From positions 1 to 48,283 of the forward strand of contig JACRCQ010000018.1 of NCBI GenBank assembly GCA_016218915.1: a DNA stretch of 48,283 nucleotides, in the 5' to 3' direction. Numbering within the stretch: the first letter of the stretch is position 1; each line of letters starts with the position of its first letter. A program made the translations under genes and the position numbers. The DNA is from Deltaproteobacteria bacterium (GTDB taxonomy: Bacteria; Myxococcota_A; Polyangia; Polyangiales; Polyangiaceae). This document shows positions 32,649 through 40,231 of the stretch, one piece after another. The notes under the pieces were generated by a model that was not told the origin of the DNA, did not search any database, and saw only the letters and a list, made by a program, of their open reading frames with translations.

Positions 32649-34019
32649 ATGCTCAGGTCTTCAAGCGTATGCGCGCCGTTGCTCGTACTATTCGCCGGAT
32701 CGTGTCTCGTCGCTTGCGGTAGCGACGAAGCAAGCTCGAGCCCAGTGGGAGCAGGCGGCTCCGGCGGCTCCGTCGATGCAGCCATCGATTCGGCCAGCGG
32801 CGCAGGCGGCAGCGCGGGCTCTGGCGGCAACGCCGGCACCGACAGCGGTGCAGCCGGCCAGGGGCAGGACGCTTCCAACGACGCTCCAGCGCAGGATGGC
32901 AGCGACGCAGCCGTGGACAGCGGCCCGACTTGTGGGCGGGTGCCGGGTCCGGAAGATGCCGATCGGATCGCGGTCGTCTCTCACCCCTATGACACGGCTG
33001 GCAAGAAGGCCGAAGTCTACGAGCTTCTGACGCTCAACGCGGCTGGCACCCTGGCCTACACGGGCGAGAAGTTCAACATGGGACGCTCGTACATGGGCAA
33101 CGTCGTGTTCACGCCGGATGGCAAGGTCGGCATCGTCTCGCAGGACGAAGATGGAACCCTGGGCTCGTTCCGGATCAACGCCGCGGGCCACGCCGAGGTC
33201 GTGCAGGCGAAGTTCAAGGGCGGGTTCTACGCTGGGCCCATCGTGATGCACCCCTCCGGCGACAGGCTCTACGTCCTCGACTCCGAGTGGGCGAACATCG
33301 GCGGCGGCGTCTACTCCGTGCGGATCGGCTGCGACGGAACCCTCACCGAAGAAGGGAAGCTCATCGAGGCCAAGCTCCCCTACTCGCTCGTTCCGATCCC
33401 CGGCAAGCCGGGGCAGGCGGCGATCGCGGCCAAGGATCTGCTCAGCTCGGCTGCGGGCGACGACGCGCATCTGGTCACCATCGAGCCGTCCATCCAGAAG
33501 CTGGCGAGCGCGGATGCCTTTGCCGACGACCAGCAGATCATCGCTTCAGGCGCTGCGACACCGGATGGTAAGTTCGTGCTGTTCGGTGACAACAACGAAT
33601 ACGGCACAACGCCGAACCGCATCGCTGTGCTCGAGGTGGGCGACAGCACCCTCACCATGAAGCAGATGTTGCCGGACATGCTCGATCCGCTGGCCATCCT
33701 CGTTTCGCCCTACGAGGACGTGGCGATCGTGGTCAGCGGCTACGGCAATGCGATCCAGGTGCTGAAGTACGACGCATCCAATGCGACGACGCCCTTCTCG
33801 TTGGTGGGCCCGCTGTCCTACAAGGGGGCCAAGCCCCAGCTTCCCGGTGGGGCTGTCATGGTGGACCGAGGCACGCTCAAGGGCCGCGTGCTGGTCGCGG
33901 AAAACGAGGGCGTTCGCATGGTGCAGTTCGCGCAAGGCACCGGGGTCTCAGACCTCGGGGTCCTGCCGAGCGGCGGTGGTATGGAAGGAATGGTCGGCGT
34001 CGTCGGGGTTCAGCCCTGA
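32649..34019 (+). CDS. Beta-propeller lipoprotein (lactonase-like)
   Basis: 456 residues. Lipobox LVAC (Cys23), Gly/Ser/Asp linker to about residue 95, then repeated blades with motifs such as VVFTPDGKVGIVSQDEDGTLGSFRI, PIVMHPSGDRLYVLDSEWA and ATPDGKFVLFGDNNEYGTTPNRIAVLEV, typical of YVTN or 6-phosphogluconolactonase-like seven-bladed propellers. No catalytic metal ligands can be assigned from sequence alone. It is likely a binding protein. The start is supported by the promoter 6 bases upstream and by the signal peptide; an ATG at 32610 lies within the promoter. Confidence 0.85.
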   Translation: MLRSSSVCAPLLVLFAGSCLVACGSDEASSSPVGAGGSGGSVDAAIDSASGAGGSAGSGGNAGTDSGAAGQGQDASNDAPAQDGSDAAVDSGPTCGRVPGPEDADRIAVVSHPYDTAGKKAEVYELLTLNAAGTLAYTGEKFNMGRSYMGNVVFTPDGKVGIVSQDEDGTLGSFRINAAGHAEVVQAKFKGGFYAGPIVMHPSGDRLYVLDSEWANIGGGVYSVRIGCDGTLTEEGKLIEAKLPYSLVPIPGKPGQAAIAAKDLLSSAAGDDAHLVTIEPSIQKLASADAFADDQQIIASGAATPDGKFVLFGDNNEYGTTPNRIAVLEVGDSTLTMKQMLPDMLDPLAILVSPYEDVAIVVSGYGNAIQVLKYDASNATTPFSLVGPLSYKGAKPQLPGGAVMVDRGTLKGRVLVAENEGVRMVQFAQGTGVSDLGVLPSGGGMEGMVGVVGVQP

Positions 34020-34049
34020 GGCAACAGCTCGTAGAGTTGTCGAGGATTC

Positions 34050-34910
34050 ATGCAGCAAATGCGACCTGGCTCTGGCATTCTCGTCACCCTCACAGCAGCG
34101 GCCTTGCTGTCCGGTCTCGCCGGATCCTGCACAGCGGATGATCCAGCGTCGCAGCAAGTGGTTCCGAGCGACCAGGACGCGAGCGCGGAAGCAAGCGGGG
34201 GCAGCGGCCAGACGTGCAAGCCGCAAACCTGCAGCACATCCGGGATAGAGTGTGGGGCCGCGCCGGATGGATGTGGAGCGGTCATCCACTGCGACGACTG
34301 CCCGGCTGGCAAGGTGTGCGGAGGCGGAGGCCCGAACCGTTGCGGCGTGGAACCCTGCACGCCTGCCACATGCCTTGGGTCCCAGTGCGGACCCGTATCG
34401 GATGGTTGCGCCTCTGTGCTCGATTGCGGCGTGTGTCCCGGAGGTTCGCAGTGCATCGCGAGCGCCTGCGTGCCGACCGGCGCTGGCGGATCGAGTGGAC
34501 AAGGTGGCGCCGCAGGAGCCGCAGGCTCCCAGCCCCCGTCCGGAGGATCCAGCGGCACCGCAGGCAGTGCAACGGGAGGTGCCGCAGGCTCCAAACCGAA
34601 CGGCGGCAGCGGCGGCGTGGCAGGCAAGGGTGGTGCCGGCGCAGGGGGCACTGGGGGCAAGCCCCCAGCGGGCGGGAGCAGCGGAGCGGGCGGGAGCAGC
34701 GGAGCGGGCGGGAGCGTGTGCGACAGCGGGCTGGGCGGGACCGGAGGAATGCCGACCTGCTACGAGACAACCGCGTTCTGTTGCATGCCGACGGACTGCT
34801 GCTCCGGCGTCTGCCAGAACCATGCGTGCTGCAGGCCGGCGATCTTCACTTGCGACTACCCCGAGGACTGCTGCTCAGGCATTTGCGGCGCTGACTACAC
34901 CTGCCAGTAG
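34050..34910 (+). CDS. Cys-rich lipoprotein with two C-terminal knottin-like 'CCSGxC' motifs
   Basis: 286 residues, lipobox AGSC (Cys27). Residues about 55-140 hold two copies of a Cys module: CGAAPDGCG, HCDDCPAGKVC and CGPVSDGCA, DCGVCPGGSQC. A Gly/Ala/Ser linker (about 140-230) follows. The last 50 residues hold two closely spaced disulfide-type motifs: DCCSGVCQNHACC and DCCSGICGADYTC, each preceded by another Cys. This 'DCCSGxC' pattern recalls inhibitor cystine knots of toxins and plant peptides, but that is a resemblance only. The first Met may be residue 4. The gene is 30 bp after the beta-propeller gene on the same strand. Confidence 0.85.
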   Translation: MQQMRPGSGILVTLTAAALLSGLAGSCTADDPASQQVVPSDQDASAEASGGSGQTCKPQTCSTSGIECGAAPDGCGAVIHCDDCPAGKVCGGGGPNRCGVEPCTPATCLGSQCGPVSDGCASVLDCGVCPGGSQCIASACVPTGAGGSSGQGGAAGAAGSQPPSGGSSGTAGSATGGAAGSKPNGGSGGVAGKGGAGAGGTGGKPPAGGSSGAGGSSGAGGSVCDSGLGGTGGMPTCYETTAFCCMPTDCCSGVCQNHACCRPAIFTCDYPEDCCSGICGADYTCQ

Positions 34911-35012
34911 CGTCTCCCAGAAAGCGCAACCAGCTGCCAGACAACCCCCTTCGAACGTGGTAGAGCACCGATCCCTTCGACGCGGATGTCGAGGCGATGT
35001 TGGAGCCGCTCC

Positions 35013-35759
35013 ATGCTGCATTCGTCGACTGCTTCTGGCTCTGTCCTGTTTTCGTTGCTGCTGCTCGCCGCATGCGGGGCTGCCTGGGGCTGTGCCACGG
35101 GCGAGGATCCAGGACCTGAGCTGCAGGGCAACGCGGGTGCTGGGGCCGGAGCATCGGACGCTGGAGTCGGGGGCAAGGCTGGCAGCGCTGGTCAGGCAGC
35201 AGGCAACGGTGGGGGCGGGGCGGCAGGCGCGGGCAACGGCGGTGCTGCCGGCACGGGCGGCTCTGCTGGCAACTGCCATGCCGTGATCAACGAGCTCATG
35301 GCCGGCTCGAACAGCTCTGCATCCGACGAGTTCGTCGAGATCTCCAACCCCTGCTCTTCGAGCCTGGATCTGACCGGCTGGAGGCTCGTGTACCGATCTT
35401 CATCCGGAACCACGGACGTAACGCTCTACAAGTGGACGTCGGGGTCGATCGCCGCAGGCGGATACTCGGTGATCGCAGGAACGGCCTACACCGGAGGTGC
35501 AACCGCAGATGGCGTCTTTGCCTCTGGCGGGCTGGCATCCGGTGGCGGCGGCGTGGGTTTGCAGGACGCGGACGGTGCGGTCGTTGATTCGTTGGGGTAC
35601 GGGAGCGCGACCAACGACCTGATCGAAGGCAATCCAGCGGCAGCTCCGCCGGACGGGCAATCGGTGGGGCGACTGCCTGGCCTCGCGGACACGAACGACA
35701 ACGCGGCAGACTTCCAGACGTTCACGTCGCCATCGCCGGGCGCTGCGAATTCGCCTTAG
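35013..35759 (+). CDS. Lamin-tail domain lipoprotein
   Basis: 248 residues from ATG 35013, which has GGAG 8 bases upstream; the open frame before it is not convincing. Lipobox LAAC (Cys21), Gly/Ala/Thr linker (about 35-80), then a lamin-tail domain (Ig-like LTD): VINELMAGSNSSASDEFVEISNPCSSSLDLTGWRLVYR, then GYSVIAGTAYTGG, GLQDADGAVVDSLGYGSATNDLIEG and SVGRLPGLADTNDNAADFQTF. LTD domains in bacteria occur on exported proteins and are thought to bind polymers or nucleic acid. Role here unknown. Confidence 0.9.
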   Translation: MLHSSTASGSVLFSLLLLAACGAAWGCATGEDPGPELQGNAGAGAGASDAGVGGKAGSAGQAAGNGGGGAAGAGNGGAAGTGGSAGNCHAVINELMAGSNSSASDEFVEISNPCSSSLDLTGWRLVYRSSSGTTDVTLYKWTSGSIAAGGYSVIAGTAYTGGATADGVFASGGLASGGGGVGLQDADGAVVDSLGYGSATNDLIEGNPAAAPPDGQSVGRLPGLADTNDNAADFQTFTSPSPGAANSP

Positions 35760-35788
35760 CGGCCAGGCGGAGATGCATGCCACGCCAG

Positions 35789-35808
35789 CGCTTCCACAAG
35801 CGGAAGCG
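35789..35808 (+). promoter_or_regulatory. Inverted repeat overlapping the -35 region of the radical SAM operon
   Basis: CGCTTCC (35789-35795) and GGAAGCG (35802-35808) are exact inverse copies separated by ACAAGC. With a 17-bp spacer the -35 hexamer for the TATACT box would fall at 35801-35806, under the right half-site. A protein bound here would block RNA polymerase, so the operon may be repressed under some condition. Confidence 0.45.
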
Positions 35809-35823
35809 TGGACGATTTGCTGC

Positions 35824-35829
35824 TATACT
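35824..35829 (+). promoter_or_regulatory. -10 box of the lipoprotein/radical SAM operon
   Basis: TATACT is a near-consensus -10 element 21 bases before the ATG at 35851. GGAAGG (35835-35840) lies 10 bases before the ATG as a Shine-Dalgarno sequence. The -35 (CGGAAG at 35801-35806) is poor, consistent with the need for an activator or with regulation at the overlapping dyad. Confidence 0.5.
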
Positions 35830-35850
35830 GCGCTGGAAGGGGACACGATC

Positions 35851-36432
35851 ATGAGCCAGCGAACGCGCGCGCGCAGGAGGCTGTACACGGGCGGAGCCCT
35901 GATGGTGCTGGCGCCCATCGGCGTTGCCAGCTGCGGAGGAAGCACGAGCACCGAAGACAAGGTTGCTCCCCAAGATGCCTCCGCGGATCCGTCGGCCGAT
36001 TCCAAGCCGCTGTCCGATGCCCCGCCCGAGGTGATCGCTGTCGTCCCCTACGAGGATGTCGCTCCGCCCGATGCCATGGCTATCGCCCCCGCGGATGTGA
36101 TCGTCTCCGAGCCCGCTGTGGATCAGTCGAATCCCGAAGCATCGTTCGACGGCCCGATCGCCATAGCGCCGTATCCGGATGCGAGCGACGAGGTGTGGGA
36201 CGGGCCCATGGCGATCATGCCGGTGCCGGATACGGGTGCCGAAGGGGGCAAGGGCGCGTTCTGCAAGAACGACAACGACTGCGAGAGCTCGCTGTTCTGC
36301 GATCAGCCGATGTGCGTCATCGCCTGCGATCCGAGCTGCCAGCCGCACCCGTGCGATCCGCAGAATCCGAAGTGCGACGCTGGTTCGACCTGCGAGCAGG
36401 TTGGAGGCGAGAACCTCTGCGTACGACATTGA
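35851..36432 (+). CDS. Lipoprotein with proline/aromatic repeat linker and 10-Cys domain, coupled to a radical SAM enzyme
   Basis: 193 residues. Lipobox GVASC (Cys28) after a basic, hydrophobic signal. Instead of the Gly/Thr linker of its neighbours, residues 56-131 carry a loose repeat with core [VIM]A[IV]xP[YAV]: VIAVVPYED (61-69), MAIAPAD (76-82), IAIAPYPD (103-110), MAIMPVPD (120-127), plus SFDGP (98-102) and VWDGP (115-119). All four aromatic residues in the linker (Y67, F99, Y108, W116) are followed by Asp one or two positions later. The last 56 residues hold 10 Cys (CKNDNDCESSLFC ... CDAGSTC). The stop codon overlaps the TTG start of the radical SAM gene (TTGA). It is the natural candidate substrate of that enzyme; this is inference. 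Confidence 0.8.
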   Translation: MSQRTRARRRLYTGGALMVLAPIGVASCGGSTSTEDKVAPQDASADPSADSKPLSDAPPEVIAVVPYEDVAPPDAMAIAPADVIVSEPAVDQSNPEASFDGPIAIAPYPDASDEVWDGPMAIMPVPDTGAEGGKGAFCKNDNDCESSLFCDQPMCVIACDPSCQPHPCDPQNPKCDAGSTCEQVGGENLCVRH

Positions 36433-37631
36433 CCCGCCTGCGTCCCTGCGCTCCCTCGCGCGCTTTTGCGCGATCGCTGCCTGCGATCCTCGAGCAGCGC
36501 ACGCAGGAAACAGCGTTTCGAAGGAGCCTCGGGCAATGGCGTGCGCGGTTCGTACGCGATCAGCAGGCGCCGCACCTGCGGTTCGTGGTCTGGGTCGCAA
36601 CGCGCCGCTGCAACCTGCGATGCCGCTATTGTGTGCTGCCCCGTGAGCAAGGCTCGCAACCCGATCTCACCACAGCCGAGGTCAAGCGCATCTTCGCTGA
36701 GATCGCCCAGGACTTCGATGCGTCCCGAATCATGGTCGGAATCACCGGCGGAGAAGCCACGCTCCGGCCGGATCTGGTGGAGATCGTCGCCTTCCTGGTC
36801 TCCCTGGGCTTTCGTACCGTGGCCGTGGACTCCAACGGTGTTCGCTACGGACGTCATCCTGATCTGATCGACCGGCTCGTGCATGCAGGCATGCGATGCC
36901 CGACCATCTCGGTCGACGGGACAGGCGCGGGGCAGCGGATGCTCCGCGGGGATCGGAGCGATGGACAGCTTCCCTGGAAGGCGATCGAGCATGTGCAGAG
37001 GCGCTACCCGAAGCTCGGGCTGACCACGATCTGCGCCGCGTCGCCAGCAAACCTCGCCGAGGTTCCGGGCGTGTTCCGACGCTTCGAGGAGCTCGGCATC
37101 GCGTTCGCACGCGTCTCTCCCATCTTCCCATTGGGAAGAGCGGCATCGGACCCGAGCGTCGTGCTCGCGCCCCCGAAGCTCCGGGAGCTGCTGTCCTGGC
37201 TCGCCGAGCAGCGCACCGCCTTTGCAGCAGGAAAGCGGGATCTCGAGATCGAGTTCATCGACGACGGGTGGTGCGGGCTGGAGTGGGAAGGTGGGTTGCT
37301 TCGGAGCAACTTCCTGTACTGCCGCGCCGGGGTCACGGTGGTCGGGCTCGAGCACGACGGACGCATCGTGGGCTGTCCGGTGATCCAGAGCGGGTTCAAC
37401 GTGCAGGGAGATGCGCGCACCGAGCGGGTGTCGACCGTGTGGAAGAGGCGCTTCGAGCGCTTTCGGGAGCGATCCTGGCTGAGGACAGGTCCTTGCGCGA
37501 CGTGCGGCGATTGGGAAGGATGCCTCGGAGGCTCGCTGCACAATCGAGGAGATTGCGGAGAGCTCCTGCGGTGTACGGCGAGGATGCTGCGCGGTCAGAG
37601 CTCCACGCCGACCACGGCGCCGCCGCCCTGA
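36429..37631 (+). CDS. Radical SAM/SPASM-domain enzyme
   Basis: 400 residues, TTG start at 36429 overlapping the upstream TGA by two bases. The SAM-cluster motif CNLRCRYC is at C61, C65, C68; GGEATLRPDLVEIVAFL follows as in the radical SAM barrel. The C-terminus has a SPASM-type Cys set that would hold one or two extra Fe-S clusters: YCRAG, IVGCPVI, PCATCGDWEGC, DCGELLRC. SPASM enzymes typically modify ribosomally made peptides or proteins, for example by Cys-, Tyr- or Trp-linked rings, or act as maturases. Translational coupling to the repeat-linker lipoprotein makes that the expected substrate. No transporter, protease or precursor with a leader is nearby. The 3' end overlaps the convergent histidine kinase gene by 37 bp. 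Confidence 0.93.
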   Translation: MTRLRPCAPSRAFARSLPAILEQRTQETAFRRSLGQWRARFVRDQQAPHLRFVVWVATRRCNLRCRYCVLPREQGSQPDLTTAEVKRIFAEIAQDFDASRIMVGITGGEATLRPDLVEIVAFLVSLGFRTVAVDSNGVRYGRHPDLIDRLVHAGMRCPTISVDGTGAGQRMLRGDRSDGQLPWKAIEHVQRRYPKLGLTTICAASPANLAEVPGVFRRFEELGIAFARVSPIFPLGRAASDPSVVLAPPKLRELLSWLAEQRTAFAAGKRDLEIEFIDDGWCGLEWEGGLLRSNFLYCRAGVTVVGLEHDGRIVGCPVIQSGFNVQGDARTERVSTVWKRRFERFRERSWLRTGPCATCGDWEGCLGGSLHNRGDCGELLRCTARMLRGQSSTPTTAPPP

Positions 37632-38851
37632 CGGTTCTTCGCGTAGGCCTTGCCTCCATGCGCTTCCGCGATGCGCCGCACCAGGGCGAGCCCAAGCCCG
37701 ACGCTTCTGCCCTCTTCGGACTCCTTGCGCGCGCGATGATAGAACGCCTCGAAGATCTTCTCCTGCTCGCCTGGCTCGAAGCCCGGCCCGTTGTCCTCCA
37801 CCTCGAAGGCCACGCGCCCGTCGCGCGTGGTGACGCGCAAGGCTTCCACGCCTTCTCCATGACGATTGGCATTGTCGATCAGGTTGGCCAGCACGCGCGC
37901 GACCAGGGTCGGATCGCCCTCGAAGGTCGGAGCGTCGGCCTCCACCACGAGCTTGGCTCCATCGACGCCTGCCCGCTCGAGAGCTTCGCGAGCCAGGTCG
38001 ACGGCGTTCAGCGTCTTGCGTGTCATGGCCGAGAAGTCGAGCCTGGAGCTTGCCAGCAGCTGGCTCACCAGCACATCCACCTCGACCACTTCTCGATCGA
38101 TCTCGTCGAGGGTCTTGGTGTCCAGCGCCTTGTCCCTTCCCATCTCCGTGAGCAGGCGCATCCGCGCCAGGGGCGTTCGGATCTCGTGCGACACCGCGGC
38201 GAGCAGGGCTTTCTGATCTGCGAGCTGACGCTCGATCCGGGCGGCCATGTCATTGATCACCTCGGCGAGGACCCTTGCTTCGCGATAGGAATGATGACCG
38301 AGCACCACGCGGGTGGCGAGCTTGCCTTTGCCTATCTCCCCTGCAGCAGAGGCCACCACGCGAAGCGGGCGCGCGAGGCGTCGTGCGATCAGCCCGGACG
38401 CTGCCCAGAGCGTCAGCACTGCGAGCAGAAAGGGGGCAGCTGCATACCATGAGGTGTGACGATGCCTTGCCATGCAGACCGCCACGGTCCCGATGCGCCT
38501 GCCGTCGCGCAGCACCGGGACGCTGACTTCGCCCCGCGGGCACTTGCCACCTGCGGCGGCCAGCACTGCGCCAGCTTCGTCCCGCACCACGATGTCGACG
38601 TCGAGGTCATGGTAGAACGCTTCGGCCAGGCGCGCTCGCGCCGCAGGGTCCTCCCAGACTTCGGCAAACCTGTTGCCCACGAACGTGCGCGCCCGGGCCA
38701 CCTCCTGCTTCCACGGAGACTCGTCCAGCATCATGTGGAACACCCCGAACACCACCCCGGCCGTGACCAGGATGGTCACCGCGAACGAAAGGAAGAGCTG
38801 CCTCTGCAGCGAGGGTCGCCCGTGGTGATGCCGATGGTGACGGTGGATCAA
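37595..38851 (-). CDS. Two-component sensor histidine kinase with His-rich N-terminus
   Basis: 418 residues. An unusual cytoplasmic start MIHRHHRHHHGR (seven His in ten residues) precedes TM1 (about 19-41). The outer sensor domain is about 42-133 (contains KCPRGE, VAVCMARHRH), TM2 about 136-156 and HAMP about 157-210. The H-box AVSHEIRTPLARMR places the phospho-acceptor at His222, followed by N-box NLIDNANRHG, DNGPGFEPGE and GLGLALVRRIAEAHGG. Its ATG overlaps the stop of the response regulator (ATGA), so translation is coupled. The upstream Spy-like protein and the His/Cys features suggest an envelope or metal stress sensor of Cpx/Cus type; this is inference. Confidence 0.95.
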   Translation of the reverse strand: MIHRHHRHHHGRPSLQRQLFLSFAVTILVTAGVVFGVFHMMLDESPWKQEVARARTFVGNRFAEVWEDPAARARLAEAFYHDLDVDIVVRDEAGAVLAAAGGKCPRGEVSVPVLRDGRRIGTVAVCMARHRHTSWYAAAPFLLAVLTLWAASGLIARRLARPLRVVASAAGEIGKGKLATRVVLGHHSYREARVLAEVINDMAARIERQLADQKALLAAVSHEIRTPLARMRLLTEMGRDKALDTKTLDEIDREVVEVDVLVSQLLASSRLDFSAMTRKTLNAVDLAREALERAGVDGAKLVVEADAPTFEGDPTLVARVLANLIDNANRHGEGVEALRVTTRDGRVAFEVEDNGPGFEPGEQEKIFEAFYHRARKESEEGRSVGLGLALVRRIAEAHGGKAYAKNRQGGGAVVGVEL

Positions 38852-39534
38852 GTCGGCTCCTTGACCAGCACGTAGCCCACGCCCCGGACCGTCTTGATGC
38901 GCCTGGGCGTGCGCGGATCGTCGCCGAGCTTCTGCCGCAGATGCGAGATGTGCACATCGACGGTTCGCTCACCCACGGCCACGTCGCCCCGTCCTGCCTC
39001 GGCGAGCAGCGACTCGCGCGGAACCACCCTTCCTGCCCTGCGGGCGAGCGCCACCAGGATGTCGAACTCCACACCGGTCAGCTCGATCTCCTTGCCGGCG
39101 AGCGTGGCCTGACGCCCGGGCACGTCGACGACCAGGTCGACCACACGGATCTGGTCCACCACGGAGTCCGGGCTTGCCCGGCGGAGCACGGCTCTCATCC
39201 GGGCAAGCAGCTCCCTAGGGCTGAACGGCTTGGGAAGGTAGTCGTCAGCCCCGATTTCCAATCCCACGACCCGGTCGGTCTCGTCGCCTCTCGCAGTGAG
39301 CATGACCACCGGGATCCGGCTCTTGTCGCGGATGCGCCTGCACACCTCCAATCCATCCATGCCCGGCATCATCAGGTCGAGCAGCACCAGGTCGAACACA
39401 TCGGACGCCAGCGCGGCGAGCCCCCTCGGGCCATCCTGGGCCCACGTGACCTCGAACCCATTCGACTCGAGGTAGCTCGCCAACAGCTCGTGCAGCCGCT
39501 TGTCGTCGTCGATGAGCAACACGCGCCAGGGCAT
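38848..39534 (-). CDS. OmpR/PhoB-family response regulator
   Basis: 228 residues. Receiver domain 1-115 with acidic pocket D10, D11, phospho-acceptor D53 (LVLLDLMMPGMDG), T80 and K102. The DNA-binding winged helix 125-226 has VDLVVDVPGRQATLAGKEIELTGVEFDILVALARRAGRVVPRESL and VDVHISHLRQKLGDD ... RIKTVRGVGYVL. It starts 9 bp after the stop of the 55-residue membrane peptide gene and its end overlaps the kinase start by 4 bp, so it belongs to one four-gene operon. Confidence 0.97.
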   Translation of the reverse strand: MPWRVLLIDDDKRLHELLASYLESNGFEVTWAQDGPRGLAALASDVFDLVLLDLMMPGMDGLEVCRRIRDKSRIPVVMLTARGDETDRVVGLEIGADDYLPKPFSPRELLARMRAVLRRASPDSVVDQIRVVDLVVDVPGRQATLAGKEIELTGVEFDILVALARRAGRVVPRESLLAEAGRGDVAVGERTVDVHISHLRQKLGDDPRTPRRIKTVRGVGYVLVKEPT

Positions 39535-39543
39535 GCGGGCAGT

Positions 39544-39711
39544 CTACCTCGGTGCAGGAGCATTGCGAGCAGCATCCACGCACAGCTGGGCAACGTGTCG
39601 CTCGAACGCGTCGTGGCGCCCATGCATCCGGCACCCCAGGTGCGCGAACCCTGCTGCGAATCCTCCGATGGTTCCCAGTGCGAGCAGCACGATCAGGATC
39701 TTCCTTCTCAT
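39544..39711 (-). CDS. 55-residue single-pass membrane peptide
   Basis: Start MRRKILIVLLALGTIGGFAAG with AAGGAG upstream. It encodes a hydrophobic helix (about 5-22), then a short basic tail with two Cys (LGCRMHGRHD, VAQLCVDAA) and four His. It lies 16 bp after the Spy-like gene and 9 bp before the response regulator in the same operon. The conserved spacing and the presence of an RBS support a real gene, although a peptide this short needs comparison with relatives. It may modulate the sensor kinase, as known for small membrane peptides of Cpx- and PhoQ-type systems; this is inference. Confidence 0.6.
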   Translation of the reverse strand: MRRKILIVLLALGTIGGFAAGFAHLGCRMHGRHDAFERHVAQLCVDAARNAPAPR

Positions 39712-39727
39712 GGTCCTTCTCCTTGGA

Positions 39728-40231
39728 TCAGTGGCATCGGTACGGGTGGCCGCCCCACGGTCCGCCCCAGGTGTGACCTTCCTCGATCATGTCCGCCAGC
39801 GTGCGGCGCTGGCGGTCGTCGAGCGCCTCGTGCACGGTCGACAGCGCGCGCTCCGCAGCCTGGCTCATCGTGTCGAATGCCGACTGAAGCCTGGATCGGG
39901 CGGCTGTCAGCGTGGAGGCGTCCATGGCCGGCTGACGCATCGCCTCGGCGAGCGCCTCACGGGCAGAGCGAGCCTCCTTGTGGACCTGCCGGCCGGTCTG
40001 CATCAGCTCCTCCACTGCCGATACGATCACCTTCTCCTGGCCCGGGGTCGTGTCCAGCCGCACGAACAGGCCGCGCAGCATGGTGCGCGGACCGAATCCG
40101 CATCGTCCGTGAATGTGACCGTGCCAGCCTCCCCACGCGCCGCCGCCGCAGCAGCCATGGCCGTGGTGACCCTTGCGGATCACGTGGATCAATCCGAGCA
40201 GACAAGCGGTTCCGAGAACAAATCCGAACAT
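39728..40231 (-). CDS. Spy/CpxP-like (heavy-metal resistor) protein with Gly/His/Cys-rich N-terminus
   Basis: 167 residues. AGGAGG (40240-40245) precedes the ATG at 40231. A hydrophobic N-terminal segment (FGFVLGTACLLGLIHVI) is followed by HGHGCCGGGAWGGWHGHIHGRC, rich in potential metal ligands. The rest is an all-helical domain with TTPGQEKVIVSAVEELMQTG, matching the L-T-x-x-Q motif of Spy, CpxP and CnrX-type proteins, and a second such block ALDDRQRRTLADMIEEG. It ends with more His (HTWGGPWGGHPYRCH). Spy/CpxP proteins are periplasmic chaperones and feedback sensors for envelope stress or metal. It heads the operon containing the two-component pair. Confidence 0.85.
   Translation of the reverse strand: MFGFVLGTACLLGLIHVIRKGHHGHGCCGGGAWGGWHGHIHGRCGFGPRTMLRGLFVRLDTTPGQEKVIVSAVEELMQTGRQVHKEARSAREALAEAMRQPAMDASTLTAARSRLQSAFDTMSQAAERALSTVHEALDDRQRRTLADMIEEGHTWGGPWGGHPYRCH

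Noticed and set aside
34960..34990. tRNA-like GTGGTAGAGCACC before the lamin-tail gene
   Set aside because: Upstream and downstream bases do not form D, anticodon or T arms; it is the same repeated word as at 11256.
35851..36432. Classical RiPP precursor
   Set aside because: It is much longer than usual precursors, has a lipobox signal and no leader recognition motif or maturation/export genes, so a modified lipoprotein is the better description.
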